This document shows positions 26,031 through 33,932 of a stretch of DNA of 64,000 nucleotides, piece after piece. The position numbers and the translations under genes are program-made. The notes under the pieces are model-generated. The model worked only from the letters and a program-made list of their open reading frames with translations. It was not told the DNA's origin and made no database searches. The stretch spans positions 62,001 to 126,000 of the forward strand of contig JAFIGD010000010.1 in the NCBI GenBank assembly GCA_020831625.1, written 5' to 3'. Positions within the stretch are counted from its first letter, which is position 1. Each line of letters starts with the position of its first letter. The stretch is from Verrucomicrobiota bacterium (lineage in GTDB: Bacteria > Verrucomicrobiota > Kiritimatiellia > SS1-B-03-39 > UBA6053).

Positions 26031-26566
26031 GTCCAGATCTCCCCGATGAGTAGACGAAGGGTTTCTTTTTGCGGAGACGGTATGATGTCGTCCGGATAGT
26101 ATTTATCGATCCAATCCTGAATTTCGGAAACAGAATGAATGTCCATTTTTCGAATCAAAAACCGTAAATCATCGAGATCTCCGGTATATCCCGGTAACTG
26201 AGAGCGGCACGCCAGTGCTTTCATGGCCAGGAGATATCCTGCGGTTGGTGCGGTAAGCTGCAGGCCTGGAAGTTCAATCGGAAGATTTCTCAGTTGTTCA
26301 GAAGGCGCAAGAAACGTCCGGACCTGATCATTCAACCAGTCATCCGGTAAATCCAGTTCTTTTGCGACGATTGCGGCAAGGCGCAGCCCCGGGGCACGTG
26401 GACGAAATATCGCATCCACATCTTTGGTTGTTGCACGTGAGTCGTAGGCAAGCATCATTAAAGCCCCCCCATAAATACAGCATTCCAATTGAAGTCCCTC
26501 GTCTTGTGCCAGTTGTCCAAGACGGGTTAACGCTTTGAGGACAATATTTTGATCCATTTGTCTCAT
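26027..26566 (-). CDS. DUF6036-type nucleotidyltransferase
   Basis: 179 residues. The nucleotidyltransferase core is visible: CIYGGALMMLAYDSRATTKDVDAIF, in blocks, gives the G-G...T-x-D-V-D metal site near residues 33-55, the layout of DUF6036/AbiEii-related enzymes. The partner gene overlaps by four bases. Such pairs are usually seen as toxin-antitoxin or mobile accessory modules, which is an inference here. The ATG at 26566 matches the transcription start predicted from the promoter. A second ATG lies three codons further in. Confidence 0.75.
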   Translation of the reverse strand: MRQMDQNIVLKALTRLGQLAQDEGLQLECCIYGGALMMLAYDSRATTKDVDAIFRPRAPGLRLAAIVAKELDLPDDWLNDQVRTFLAPSEQLRNLPIELPGLQLTAPTAGYLLAMKALACRSQLPGYTGDLDDLRFLIRKMDIHSVSEIQDWIDKYYPDDIIPSPQKETLRLLIGEIWT

Positions 26567-26601
26567 GCTTAAATCATAACGTTATGTTTTAATAAAAGCA
26601 A
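26567..26601 (-). promoter_or_regulatory. Promoter of the DUF6036 pair, apparently leaderless
   Basis: On the minus strand, -35 TTGCTT (26601-26596), 17-base spacer, -10 TATGAT (26578-26573), then six bases to the ATG at 26566. There is no ribosome site. The palindrome ATAACGTTAT (26575-26584) overlaps the -10 box and could be an operator. Confidence 0.6.
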
Positions 26602-26629
26602 TGAATTTATCTTTACCCATGCCCTCTGG

Positions 26630-26667
26630 GATGTCTGCGCGGAACGGGACGGGCCCGTTCCTTGCTT
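26630..26667. repeat. REP-like palindrome, single copy
   Basis: GATGTCTGCGCGGAACGGGACGGGCCCGTTCCTTGCTT, split here as GATGTCTGCGC / GGAACGGGACGGGCCCGTTCC / TTGCTT. It matches the units at 19840 and 12890 and contains the pairing GGAACGGG...CCCGTTCC. Confidence 0.75.
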
Positions 26668-26708
26668 AAATAAAAACCGCTCCACAGGCGGGCCTGTGGA
26701 GCGGTTTT
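26668..26708 (-). terminator. Rho-independent terminator of the FKBP gene
   Basis: A perfect 16-bp stem, AAAACCGCTCCACAGG (26673-26688) against CCTGTGGAGCGGTTTT (26693-26708), with a four-base loop. On the minus strand it is followed by TTTTTATTT. The position, 24 bases past the FKBP stop, fits termination of that gene. Confidence 0.9.
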
Positions 26709-26731
26709 CAGATGTTTATTGAGCGCGGGTT

Positions 26732-27481
26732 TTACGCGTTGATCTGGAGGAGTTCGACATCGAAGTCGAGGACCTGGTTGGGGCCGATGGAGGCGGGTCC
26801 CTGTTCGCCGTAGGCGAGGTTGGCGGGAATCCAGAAGCGGTATTTGGCGCCGGGAGCCATGAGCTGGACGCCTTCGGTCCAGCCGGGGATCACGCGGTTG
26901 AGGGGGAATTCGATGGGCTCGCCGCGCTGGACGGAACTGTCGAAAACGGTGCCGTCGAGAAGCCGGCCGGTGTAGTGGACGGTGACGGTGTCGGTGGCTG
27001 CGGGTTTTGCCCCTTCGCCTTCCTGGATGACTTCGTACTGGAGACCGCTGTCGGTGGTGGTGATGCCGTCTTTTTCCGCGTTTTCCTGAAGGAAGGCCTG
27101 ACCGGCGGCGAGGTTTTCGGCGGCGTTTCCGCCGGCGGCCTGCTGGGACTGCTGTTGCATTTGCTGGAAGAGCTGAAAGGCTTCAGCGATTTGTTCCTGG
27201 GTGTAGGCGGCGTCTTTGGCGGACAGCTTGTCGCTGAGTCCGGCGAGCATTTTGAGGGGGTGGAGACCCTGCTGCATGGCCTGGCGGGCGCTGTGGCCGC
27301 CGGCGGCGTAGAGCATCGCGTTTTCGTCGAGCGCCTGTTGGGTGGCGTCGCGGAAGCCGTCGAGGTATTTCTGCTGCTGCAGTTCGTTGGGAATTTGCTG
27401 TTGAAGCTGTTCGCCCTGGGTGAAGCCTTCCTGATAACTGAGGGTTTCGAGGGCGGGCGCGGGGAGTTGATTTAAATCCAT
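26732..27481 (-). CDS. FKBP-type peptidyl-prolyl isomerase (FkpA/Mip-like)
   Basis: 249 residues. The C-terminal ~110 residues are an FKBP domain (VTVHYTGRLLDGTVFDSS, VIPGWTEGVQLM, YGEQGPASIGPNQVLDFDVELL). The N-terminal half is a helical, Gln-rich dimerisation domain as in FkpA/Mip. It speeds proline isomerisation during protein folding. Most relatives are exported, yet no signal peptide is seen here (MDLNQLPAPALETLSYQEGF), so it is probably cytoplasmic. A good AGGAAAA ribosome site precedes the ATG. A strong terminator follows the gene. Confidence 0.92.
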   Translation of the reverse strand: MDLNQLPAPALETLSYQEGFTQGEQLQQQIPNELQQQKYLDGFRDATQQALDENAMLYAAGGHSARQAMQQGLHPLKMLAGLSDKLSAKDAAYTQEQIAEAFQLFQQMQQQSQQAAGGNAAENLAAGQAFLQENAEKDGITTTDSGLQYEVIQEGEGAKPAATDTVTVHYTGRLLDGTVFDSSVQRGEPIEFPLNRVIPGWTEGVQLMAPGAKYRFWIPANLAYGEQGPASIGPNQVLDFDVELLQINA

Positions 27482-27504
27482 GGGGATTTTCCTTTCTGTT
27501 TGGG

Positions 27505-27616
27505 TTTTCCGACCTTCGGAAAACGGATGAAGTTATTTTCCGAGGATCGGAAAATTAGAGGTTGGGTTTTCCGGGGATCGGAAAAGAGGCGGGCGGTTTT
27601 TCCGAGGGTCGGAAAA
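27505..27616. repeat. Cluster of four TTTTCCGAnnnTCGGAAAA palindromes
   Basis: Copies at 27505-27523, 27536-27554, 27567-27585 and 27598-27616, each 19 bases with arms TTTTCC/GGAAAA, spaced exactly 31 bases start to start. The centres differ (GACCTTC, GAGGATC, GGGGATC, GAGGGTC). The even 31-base spacing (about three helical turns) is striking. The cluster lies upstream of the FKBP gene, between it and the small membrane protein gene. Confidence 0.9.
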
Positions 27617-27634
27617 CCGGTTCGCCGCCGAGAA

Positions 27635-27946
27635 TTATTCGAAGAAACCGCTTTTGAGCACGAAGACGCGGGAGGCGACGCCGAGGGAGACGTTTTGTCC
27701 TTCGTGGTCTTTCATGAGGGAAAGCAGTTTATAGTCGTGGTAGGTGTAGGGGGAGATGCCGAGCCGTTCCTGGACTTCGTGAAGCAGGCCGTTGATCTGC
27801 CGGAGGGGATCCCGGTCGGCTTCTTTCTCCATCTGCCGGAGGATGGCCTGCTGATGGGTTTCCCGGGTGGGGTTGGTGTTGGCGATTACGAAAAATAAAC
27901 CGCCGAAAATGACCAGCCGGATGAGAAATTTGAAGAGTGCTTTCAT
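27635..27946 (-). CDS. Small membrane-anchored protein, DUF4359-like
   Basis: 103 residues from ATG 27946; a GTG at 27964 is also in frame. One N-terminal hydrophobic helix (LFKFLIRLVIFGGLFFVIA) is followed by NTNPTRETHQQAIL, the pattern of DUF4359 proteins (a helix, then TNPxxxxY/H). The rest is polar. The function of DUF4359 is unknown. The palindrome cluster lies just beyond its stop. Confidence 0.6.
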   Translation of the reverse strand: MKALFKFLIRLVIFGGLFFVIANTNPTRETHQQAILRQMEKEADRDPLRQINGLLHEVQERLGISPYTYHDYKLLSLMKDHEGQNVSLGVASRVFVLKSGFFE

Positions 27947-28039
27947 TGGGGACGCATAGCGCACTTTTTATGTGTTTTGAAGGTTAAAGTGCGGGTTAGC
28001 GTTGCATGATTGGGGCTTTCCGGTTAGCCTTCGGGGATT

Positions 28040-28801
28040 ATGAAAGTCCGTGTCCGTAAATTCACCCGTTTTCTCACGTCGTCCCAGGTGCCGTTTGTGG
28101 TGTATGGCGCGGTGGCGGCGGCGATGGTGTGCATCTGGCTGCTGCGGAGGTTTCATGAGGATTTCGCGTTTGATTTGTTGGCGGAGCTGATCGGGGTTGC
28201 GTTCACGGTGTTTATCATCGACACCCTGCTGGTGCGTTCGAAGACGCGGCGGTGGCGGATTGTTCAGGAGAATGTGGATTATCTGATCGCCCGCACGATC
28301 AACCGCCTGCGGGACGGGGTGGCGCTGCGGGCGTTTCAGTTTGAACCGGAGGTGTCGGGGGATTCGCTTTCGTTTTCGGATGAGGCGGTGCGGTCGCAGC
28401 GCGCGGCGTTTCTGTTGCGGCTCTCGGGGCTGGAGTCGGGGGCGCTGACGGAACGGCTGTTTGAAAAGGAGTTGTTTTCGAAGGATTCCTACGCGTATTT
28501 TAATGAGAAGTCGGAGGAGATTTGGGGGATTCTGAATATGAAGTATTCGGAATATCTGGAGCCTTCCCTGGTCGCGCTGCTGATTGATTTGCACATCCGC
28601 CTGAAGGATGTGTGCGGGTATATCCGGCATTATCAGAAGGCGGAGCGCTTTCCGGGAGCGTCTTCGGGCCGTTATCGTGAAACCGGCCGGCGGGGGGCCG
28701 GGCGGGAGTTTGTTGAGATTCTGCGGATTTTGAATGCGCTGAAGGAGATGGGGTATTCCCGTCCGCCGGACGCGATGGCGGAGGGGCATTCGCTGTCATA
28801 G
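28040..28801 (+). CDS. Membrane protein of unknown function
   Basis: 253 residues. Two hydrophobic helices near residues 18-36 (VPFVVYGAVAAAMVCIWLL) and 45-64 (LLAELIGVAFTVFIIDTLLV) are followed by about 190 mostly helical, charged cytoplasmic residues. The pattern of two helices then RSKTRRWR is shared by many uncharacterised bacterial proteins. No catalytic motif is visible. It overlaps the end of the convergent TatD gene by six bases. Confidence 0.65.
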   Translation: MKVRVRKFTRFLTSSQVPFVVYGAVAAAMVCIWLLRRFHEDFAFDLLAELIGVAFTVFIIDTLLVRSKTRRWRIVQENVDYLIARTINRLRDGVALRAFQFEPEVSGDSLSFSDEAVRSQRAAFLLRLSGLESGALTERLFEKELFSKDSYAYFNEKSEEIWGILNMKYSEYLEPSLVALLIDLHIRLKDVCGYIRHYQKAERFPGASSGRYRETGRRGAGREFVEILRILNALKEMGYSRPPDAMAEGHSLS

Positions 28802-29587
28802 ACCGCCGGGTGGTCCGGTTCGGAGACAGGCGGTCCGGTTTTGTTCGGTGAGAGCGCGGAGGGTTTCGAGGGGAATGTTTTTGATGCGGGCGGCGTGTTC
28901 GGCGACGGCGGGGAGTTGGGCGGGTTCGGAGCGGTGTTTTTTGCCGCGGGGATCCTGCCAGGGGGCGTCGGTTTCGAGGAGGAGGCGGTCGGGGGGGATT
29001 TGACGGAGGGTGTCCTCGAGTTTGCGGGAGGGCGGGGTGCGGCGGAGGGCTCCGCCGAAGGAGAAGTAGGCTCCGAGATCGATCCAGGCCTTGAGGTTGT
29101 TTGTGCCGCCGCCCCAGGCGTGGAGGAGGACGGCGGGCGGGGTGTGTTCGCGGACGGCGGCGAGGAGATCGTCCCAGACATTGCCGACGGCGTGGAGGGT
29201 GCAGGGGCGGCGGAGGGATTGGGCAAGGATGAGCTGCCGGCGGAGGGTGTCGAGCTGGCGGGGGTAGGGGGTGTCGGTAAGCTGGCGGTCGAGGCCGATT
29301 TCGCCGATGCCGGCGCGGGGGAAGCGGTGAAGGAGGTCGCGGAGGCGGGGCTCCCAGTCGTCGGAGCGGTCGGCGAACCAGGGGTGGAGCCCGAAGTGGG
29401 GATGGACGGCAGGGTCGTCGGCGAGGGAGGCGACCTGGAGCCAGTCGTCGGGGGAGGTGCCGTTGACGAGGAAGGCGGTGACGTTGAAGGCGGCGGCGCG
29501 GGCGCGGATCTCGGGGAGGGAGCCGTCGGCGATGAATTCCTGGAGTTGGCAGTGGGCGTCGGTCCAGCCGGTGTCGGGAGTGATCAT
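28796..29587 (-). CDS. TatD-family metal-dependent hydrolase
   Basis: 263 residues, cytoplasmic. Metal ligands of the TatD/amidohydrolase fold appear in order: DAHCQL (an Asp-x-His), HFGLHPW, GEIGLD (Glu), LHAVGN, LHAWGG (His) and LETDAPW (Asp). Related proteins are 3'-5' exonucleases or DNA-repair/quality-control deoxyribonucleases. It starts at 29587 about 20 bases after the GNAT gene's stop on the same strand and could be in its operon. Confidence 0.88.
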   Translation of the reverse strand: MITPDTGWTDAHCQLQEFIADGSLPEIRARAAAFNVTAFLVNGTSPDDWLQVASLADDPAVHPHFGLHPWFADRSDDWEPRLRDLLHRFPRAGIGEIGLDRQLTDTPYPRQLDTLRRQLILAQSLRRPCTLHAVGNVWDDLLAAVREHTPPAVLLHAWGGGTNNLKAWIDLGAYFSFGGALRRTPPSRKLEDTLRQIPPDRLLLETDAPWQDPRGKKHRSEPAQLPAVAEHAARIKNIPLETLRALTEQNRTACLRTGPPGGL

Positions 29588-29606
29588 GTTCTTCTTTCAG
29601 CGTGGA

Positions 29607-30503
29607 TTATCGGCGTTGTCCAGATGATTCCATTTGTTTGCTGTAGCGGCAGTAGCCTCCGATTTTTTGGCTGCCGATGCGTTTGGCCATGGCGATGGTT
29701 TCTTTTTCAATTGCAGGCCGGGCGGTGAAAATGAAACGGGAAATAGATTGATATTGTGGTTCGTTGAACCGGGCCATGAGGTGCGCGTTAACCGCTTTTG
29801 ACCGATAATGGTACTTTTTTGCCACCGCACGCATATGGATAAATGCGGTGTCGCCAAGTCGTTTCACCAGCAAAATACCGGCGATGTCCCCATCCAGACG
29901 AACGACGGCCGAGAGATGAGGGTCGTATGCGTCGGTGGTGTTGGCCAGCATTTGTTCGTGTCCCAGGCGCTCCAGTTCGGCCAGCCCGTGTTCTGCGGAA
30001 AGTGCGCGAACGGCGCCGAAATCCTCAGGCCGCAGGGAGGACATCGTAATGCCTTTGGACAGCTTCGTCGAGCCTATGAGGCGGGCGGCGGTTTCGATTC
30101 GATTTTCGCCTATATTGTTTCGGAGGCACATCCACCATTCATCGGTGCGGTCACAGGTGAAACCCGCCTCTTCCAAATAAAGACGCCAGGGAGCCTTTTC
30201 CGGGAAAACAAGATGGATATTTCGCAAGTCCTCTCTGCGGGCGACCGATTCGATTTCGTTCAGAAGGTCCGTGACATATTCGCGGGTGCAGAACCGGGTT
30301 CGAAAACACAGATGCAGCCTGGCGGCATTCTGGTTATGGATTTGCAGGGCCGCGGCGGCGACGATCCGTTCCGGCAGGCCGGAGACCATTATGCGGGGAT
30401 GAACCCGTCCCCGCAGTTGCGTGCGGGGCCCGAGAAATTTCCAGACCCGCGGGAGTTCGTCGGGCCAGGGCGGGCGGATTTCAACTGGAGGCGGCGCATT
30501 CAT
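29607..30503 (-). CDS. GNAT-like acyltransferase, possibly tandem
   Basis: 298 residues. Two GNAT-like halves: residues about 1-130 (LPERIVAAAALQIHN, a beta strand pair before CTREYVTDLLNEIE) and about 145-290 (LSAVVRLDGDIAGILLVKRLGDTAFIHMRAVAKKYHYRSKAVNAHLM in blocks), where VRLDGDIAGILL is the typical central strand. The acceptor cannot be told. It overlaps the start of its upstream neighbour (the phosphodiesterase-sulfotransferase fusion) by four bases, so it is translated with it and may modify the same material. Confidence 0.6.
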   Translation of the reverse strand: MNAPPPVEIRPPWPDELPRVWKFLGPRTQLRGRVHPRIMVSGLPERIVAAAALQIHNQNAARLHLCFRTRFCTREYVTDLLNEIESVARREDLRNIHLVFPEKAPWRLYLEEAGFTCDRTDEWWMCLRNNIGENRIETAARLIGSTKLSKGITMSSLRPEDFGAVRALSAEHGLAELERLGHEQMLANTTDAYDPHLSAVVRLDGDIAGILLVKRLGDTAFIHMRAVAKKYHYRSKAVNAHLMARFNEPQYQSISRFIFTARPAIEKETIAMAKRIGSQKIGGYCRYSKQMESSGQRR

Positions 30504-33196
30504 GAGGTAGTCCGCTGGTGGTGAAGATCAGGGAAAACCGCGCGGGCCATGTTGCCGGCGCGGGGCAGAGAACCGGCCCCGAAAAACGTCTGCAGTTCTC
30601 CGGCCGCCGCGTCGGGATTTTTGAGGATATCGTGATAGTTCAGCTCGAGGACCTTGATTTCCGGGCGGGTGCGGAGCTGCGCCAGCACCGCCGTTTCGTG
30701 GTGTTGCAGGAGAGCGGTGAGTTCGTCGAGGCCCCGGTCGGCGCCGGGTTTCTGCAAGCGGTTCAGCATCGCCTGCTGGGAGCGGGCGATCTCTTCAAGG
30801 GGTCGGCGTACGAATACCACCTGATAGGCATGTTGCCGGGGCAGATGCTCAAGTTGAGCGGAGACGACTTTGACGACCCGCTCGCCGACCTGCTCAATGA
30901 TGTCCGGTTGCCGGGCGAGGTGTTTGATTTCCTCCCATTCAAAGTATCCCCGGGGATTGTCGGGGTCCGCCGGGCGTTTATCATCCGCCATTGGCTCCAT
31001 GCCGCCCTCCAGCAGCATTTGCATGAGCATGGAGGTGCCTGAACGGGGAAGACCGGAGACGATTGAAACGGTTTTCCCGGAGGATCCGGGGGGGGATGGA
31101 TTCGGGAAGGAATAGACCTCAACCGGAGTTTGGCCGGCCCGCCGCCGGGACTGGGTTTGGCGACAGGTATCCCGAAGGGTTTGCAGGAGGGTTGCGGGAT
31201 TTTCCCGGGGCGTCGGTGGTGACGGGGTGTGCGGGCGCGCGCGGGCCAGGTGTGCCAGGACCTGATCCTGCAGGGCGTTGGAGGCTTTGGGGTAGAGGCG
31301 AAGCAGACCTTCCCTGGAATTGTCGAGATTCGGCTCGAAGCGTAGGGCCTCGGCATAGGCCCTGGCGGCGGTTTCAGAATCGCCCAGGCTTTCGGCGGCC
31401 TGCGCCACGGTGAGGTGCGCGAGGGGCAGCTCCCGTTTCAGGCTCAAGGCCTTCCGGGCGGCATCCATGGCTTCGGGAGGCTTGTCGCGGCGGAGCAAGG
31501 CGCGACTGAGCCCCAGCCAGGCCATGGGATCGTCGGAATTGTTTTTCAGGCTGTTGCGGAAGTGATGTTCCGCGTCGTCGATCCGGTTTTGGTGGAGGGC
31601 GATGAGACCCCGATGATTTTCAAAGGCGGTTTGGTCGGGTGACGCGCCGGATTTCGCCTCAAGGTGCTGAGCCGCGGTTTTGATGTCGCCCAGGAGGTAG
31701 GCGATGCTTCCGAGCAAGCCCTGAGCCTGCGGATGCTGTTCGCCGAAGTCGCGGAGGACCTCGACGGCCTCCCAGGCGGCGTTTTCCAGGCGTAACGCCG
31801 CCAGGGCGCGGGCGACATGAAAGGCGTAGTGGGGCGTTTCCGGCGCCAGGGTGTGGGCCCGCCACAGGTGGGGCAGGGCCTCGGCGGGAAGATCCGCGTC
31901 GAGCAGGGAAATTCCGAGATTGAAGGCGGTGTCGCGCTCGGTCATTTCGGTGAGATCTTCATCGGGAGTGGACGGCATGTCGATGTAGCCGAGATCGATG
32001 AACTGCCGCAGCAGCGCCTTATTCTCCTCTTCGTCGTTTTGAGCGGATGCGGTCCGTCCACCGCTGATTTCCCGGTCCCAGGTCGGGAGGGTGGCCGGGC
32101 GTGTCCCGTCCCCGACCACCTCAAACAGGGCCCGGCCGTCCATGTCTTCTCCGACGGGCAGGTCCAGAAGGTGCAGGAGGGTCGGGGTCACATCGAGTAT
32201 GCTGACTCCCTCAAGGGTCGTGTTTGGCTGGATGTCGGGACCGGCGACGACGAACATGCCGTGGGGGCGGTGCCAGTGGGCGATCCCCGCCGCGACGTCC
32301 GGTGTTTGGTCGGGCCGGAGGTGGTCGCTGAAAAAACCATGGTCGGAAACGAGCATGAGGGTGACGTCGGGGCCGGCATGTTGCAGCAGATCGGCCAGCA
32401 GGAAGTCCTGCACCCGGTAGGCCGCGTCGACTACGGAGCCGTAAAAACGCACCTCGCGGTCGGTGGCGCTGCCGCGGCGGGGGGGGCGGTATTCCATGAA
32501 ATCGTGGCAAATCCAATCGATAAAATGGTAGTAGACGGCGAGGCAGCGCCAGGAGGGTTCGGCGTCCAGAAGGGTGACGGCGGCATTGTGCGCGGTGTAG
32601 AGTTCGGCGAGGCGGTAGAGAATTTTTTCCCAGCGGCGGTCATGCTCCATCTGCATTTCCGCCAGGGCGGGGAGGAAAAGGCCCAGCAGGCGCTGATCGA
32701 TGTCCGCGCTGTTCACGCGGGTATCGGCGAGGCGGTCGGCCCATTCCGGGGGTGTGACCGAACGGGGTGGAACGGGCCACGGGTCTCCGGCCTTTTGCGG
32801 AGGGCGGGTGAAAGCCTCGGAAACGCAGACACCCTGGATGTGTTCCGCGGGGTGGGACGCGAACCAGCCGATCACGTGGTTGGGCAGGTTCCGGTCGGAA
32901 AGAATATTCCAGAATGCCGGACACCGGCGCATTTGGCTGGAGACGGCCTGGACCTTGCCAGTGGCCGGATTGACCTGGCTGAATCCGAGAATCCCGTGCC
33001 GGTGGGGGCGTTTTCCGGTGGCCATACTGTTCCACAGCATCGGGGACAGGTATGGCGGCAGGCTGGCGGAGGGTCCAGAGGCTCCGTTCTTCACCGCCAG
33101 AGACAGTTGCGGCAGTTGTCCCGCCTCCATGAGCGGACGGGCGATGCGCCAGTCGCCCCCGTCCCAGCCGACAAGGAGAACCTTGCGCTCAGGCAT
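30500..33196 (-). CDS. Type I phosphodiesterase-TPR-sulfotransferase fusion
   Basis: 898 residues with three parts. Residues 1-400 are an alkaline-phosphatase-superfamily phosphodiesterase domain: VLLVGWDGGDWRI (metal Asp), LPPYLSPMLWNSMATG (probable nucleophile Ser or Thr), LMLVSDHGFFSDH (metal Asp and His) and HRPHGMFVVAG. Residues about 430-650 are TPR repeats (for example DDPMAWLGLSRALLRRDKPP). Residues about 715-890 are a sulfotransferase, with PAPS-binding VSIVSGLPRSGTSML and VVFVRRPLEEIARS. No signal peptide. A TPR scaffold joining a phosphodiesterase to a sulfotransferase implies a linked reaction on a phosphodiester- or glycan-bearing substrate. The start overlaps the PEP-CTERM gene by eight bases. 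Confidence 0.85.
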   Translation of the reverse strand: MPERKVLLVGWDGGDWRIARPLMEAGQLPQLSLAVKNGASGPSASLPPYLSPMLWNSMATGKRPHRHGILGFSQVNPATGKVQAVSSQMRRCPAFWNILSDRNLPNHVIGWFASHPAEHIQGVCVSEAFTRPPQKAGDPWPVPPRSVTPPEWADRLADTRVNSADIDQRLLGLFLPALAEMQMEHDRRWEKILYRLAELYTAHNAAVTLLDAEPSWRCLAVYYHFIDWICHDFMEYRPPRRGSATDREVRFYGSVVDAAYRVQDFLLADLLQHAGPDVTLMLVSDHGFFSDHLRPDQTPDVAAGIAHWHRPHGMFVVAGPDIQPNTTLEGVSILDVTPTLLHLLDLPVGEDMDGRALFEVVGDGTRPATLPTWDREISGGRTASAQNDEEENKALLRQFIDLGYIDMPSTPDEDLTEMTERDTAFNLGISLLDADLPAEALPHLWRAHTLAPETPHYAFHVARALAALRLENAAWEAVEVLRDFGEQHPQAQGLLGSIAYLLGDIKTAAQHLEAKSGASPDQTAFENHRGLIALHQNRIDDAEHHFRNSLKNNSDDPMAWLGLSRALLRRDKPPEAMDAARKALSLKRELPLAHLTVAQAAESLGDSETAARAYAEALRFEPNLDNSREGLLRLYPKASNALQDQVLAHLARARPHTPSPPTPRENPATLLQTLRDTCRQTQSRRRAGQTPVEVYSFPNPSPPGSSGKTVSIVSGLPRSGTSMLMQMLLEGGMEPMADDKRPADPDNPRGYFEWEEIKHLARQPDIIEQVGERVVKVVSAQLEHLPRQHAYQVVFVRRPLEEIARSQQAMLNRLQKPGADRGLDELTALLQHHETAVLAQLRTRPEIKVLELNYHDILKNPDAAAGELQTFFGAGSLPRAGNMARAVFPDLHHQRTTS

Positions 33197-33809
33197 CGGC
33201 CTGAGCCGCGCGGCGACGCCGCTCCATCATGTATAGAGAACCCGCAGCAAGGATTGCCAGCATGACCGTTTGAGGCTCGGGGACTGCCCCGGCGGGGATC
33301 GGTGCGCCGCTGTCATCATAGGCGAAGCTGTGAAGAACCATCGAGCTGTTTTCCCTGTATTCGAAATCCGCCCAACCGAAGTTGGGGGTGCCTTCATTAT
33401 TAAACATCAAGCCAAGAAAACCACGGGTGCCAGGCGCCCAGTTCGCGTCGTTATTTCCGCTTATATTTATGTACGTTAACTCATTAGTGAAGTTTTCGCT
33501 TCCCGAAATTAAGTCCTCGGTTGAGAAACGTTTTGCATAATCATCGAGTAAAGCGATTTCTCCTGACGTGTTCTGGTTGAAAAGGACGGGCTTGTTCGTT
33601 CCATTATCATAAAAATACAACCGGAATACCTCGCCGCCCAGAGTTTGGTTGGTGGTGGTGGCCCATTGTTCAGACAAGCTGAAAAAGATGGAGTCAGAAG
33701 TGGTCGATGCGGTTAGGGGGACTTCCAAGCTGGTGTGGATAATCGCGGCGGGGGCGACAGCGGCTCCGGCAACGGAGGCGAGGGAGAATGTTTTTTGTTT
33801 TGTTTTCAT
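33189..33809 (-). CDS. PEP-CTERM surface protein
   Basis: 206 residues from ATG 33809 (MKTKQKTFSLASVAGAAVAPA), chosen over a start at 33896 because it begins a signal peptide. The C-terminus is a complete PEP-CTERM sorting signal: VPEPQTVMLAILAAGSLYMMERRRRAAQ has the PEP motif, hydrophobic helix and Arg cluster in blocks. An exosortase would cleave and anchor it. The middle is a Gly/Asn/Thr-rich beta domain without enzyme motifs. It shares an operon with the phosphodiesterase-sulfotransferase fusion, with overlapping stop and start. No exosortase is in the window. Confidence 0.88.
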   Translation of the reverse strand: MKTKQKTFSLASVAGAAVAPAAIIHTSLEVPLTASTTSDSIFFSLSEQWATTTNQTLGGEVFRLYFYDNGTNKPVLFNQNTSGEIALLDDYAKRFSTEDLISGSENFTNELTYINISGNNDANWAPGTRGFLGLMFNNEGTPNFGWADFEYRENSSMVLHSFAYDDSGAPIPAGAVPEPQTVMLAILAAGSLYMMERRRRAAQADA

Positions 33810-33932
33810 GGTAGCGGGTGTTGTTTGATGTGAAATGTTTATGCTGAACTTTCTCTCGAAGACCATTGTCATTGTAAATGATAAATGATGTGTCAACTTG
33901 TCTTTTCGGGAAATTCCTGATTATTGGGGGAT

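Noticed and set aside
30500-33196. Three separate genes instead of a fusion
   Set aside because: A single open frame runs through all domains, with no internal stop and no clear internal start at the TPR or sulfotransferase part.
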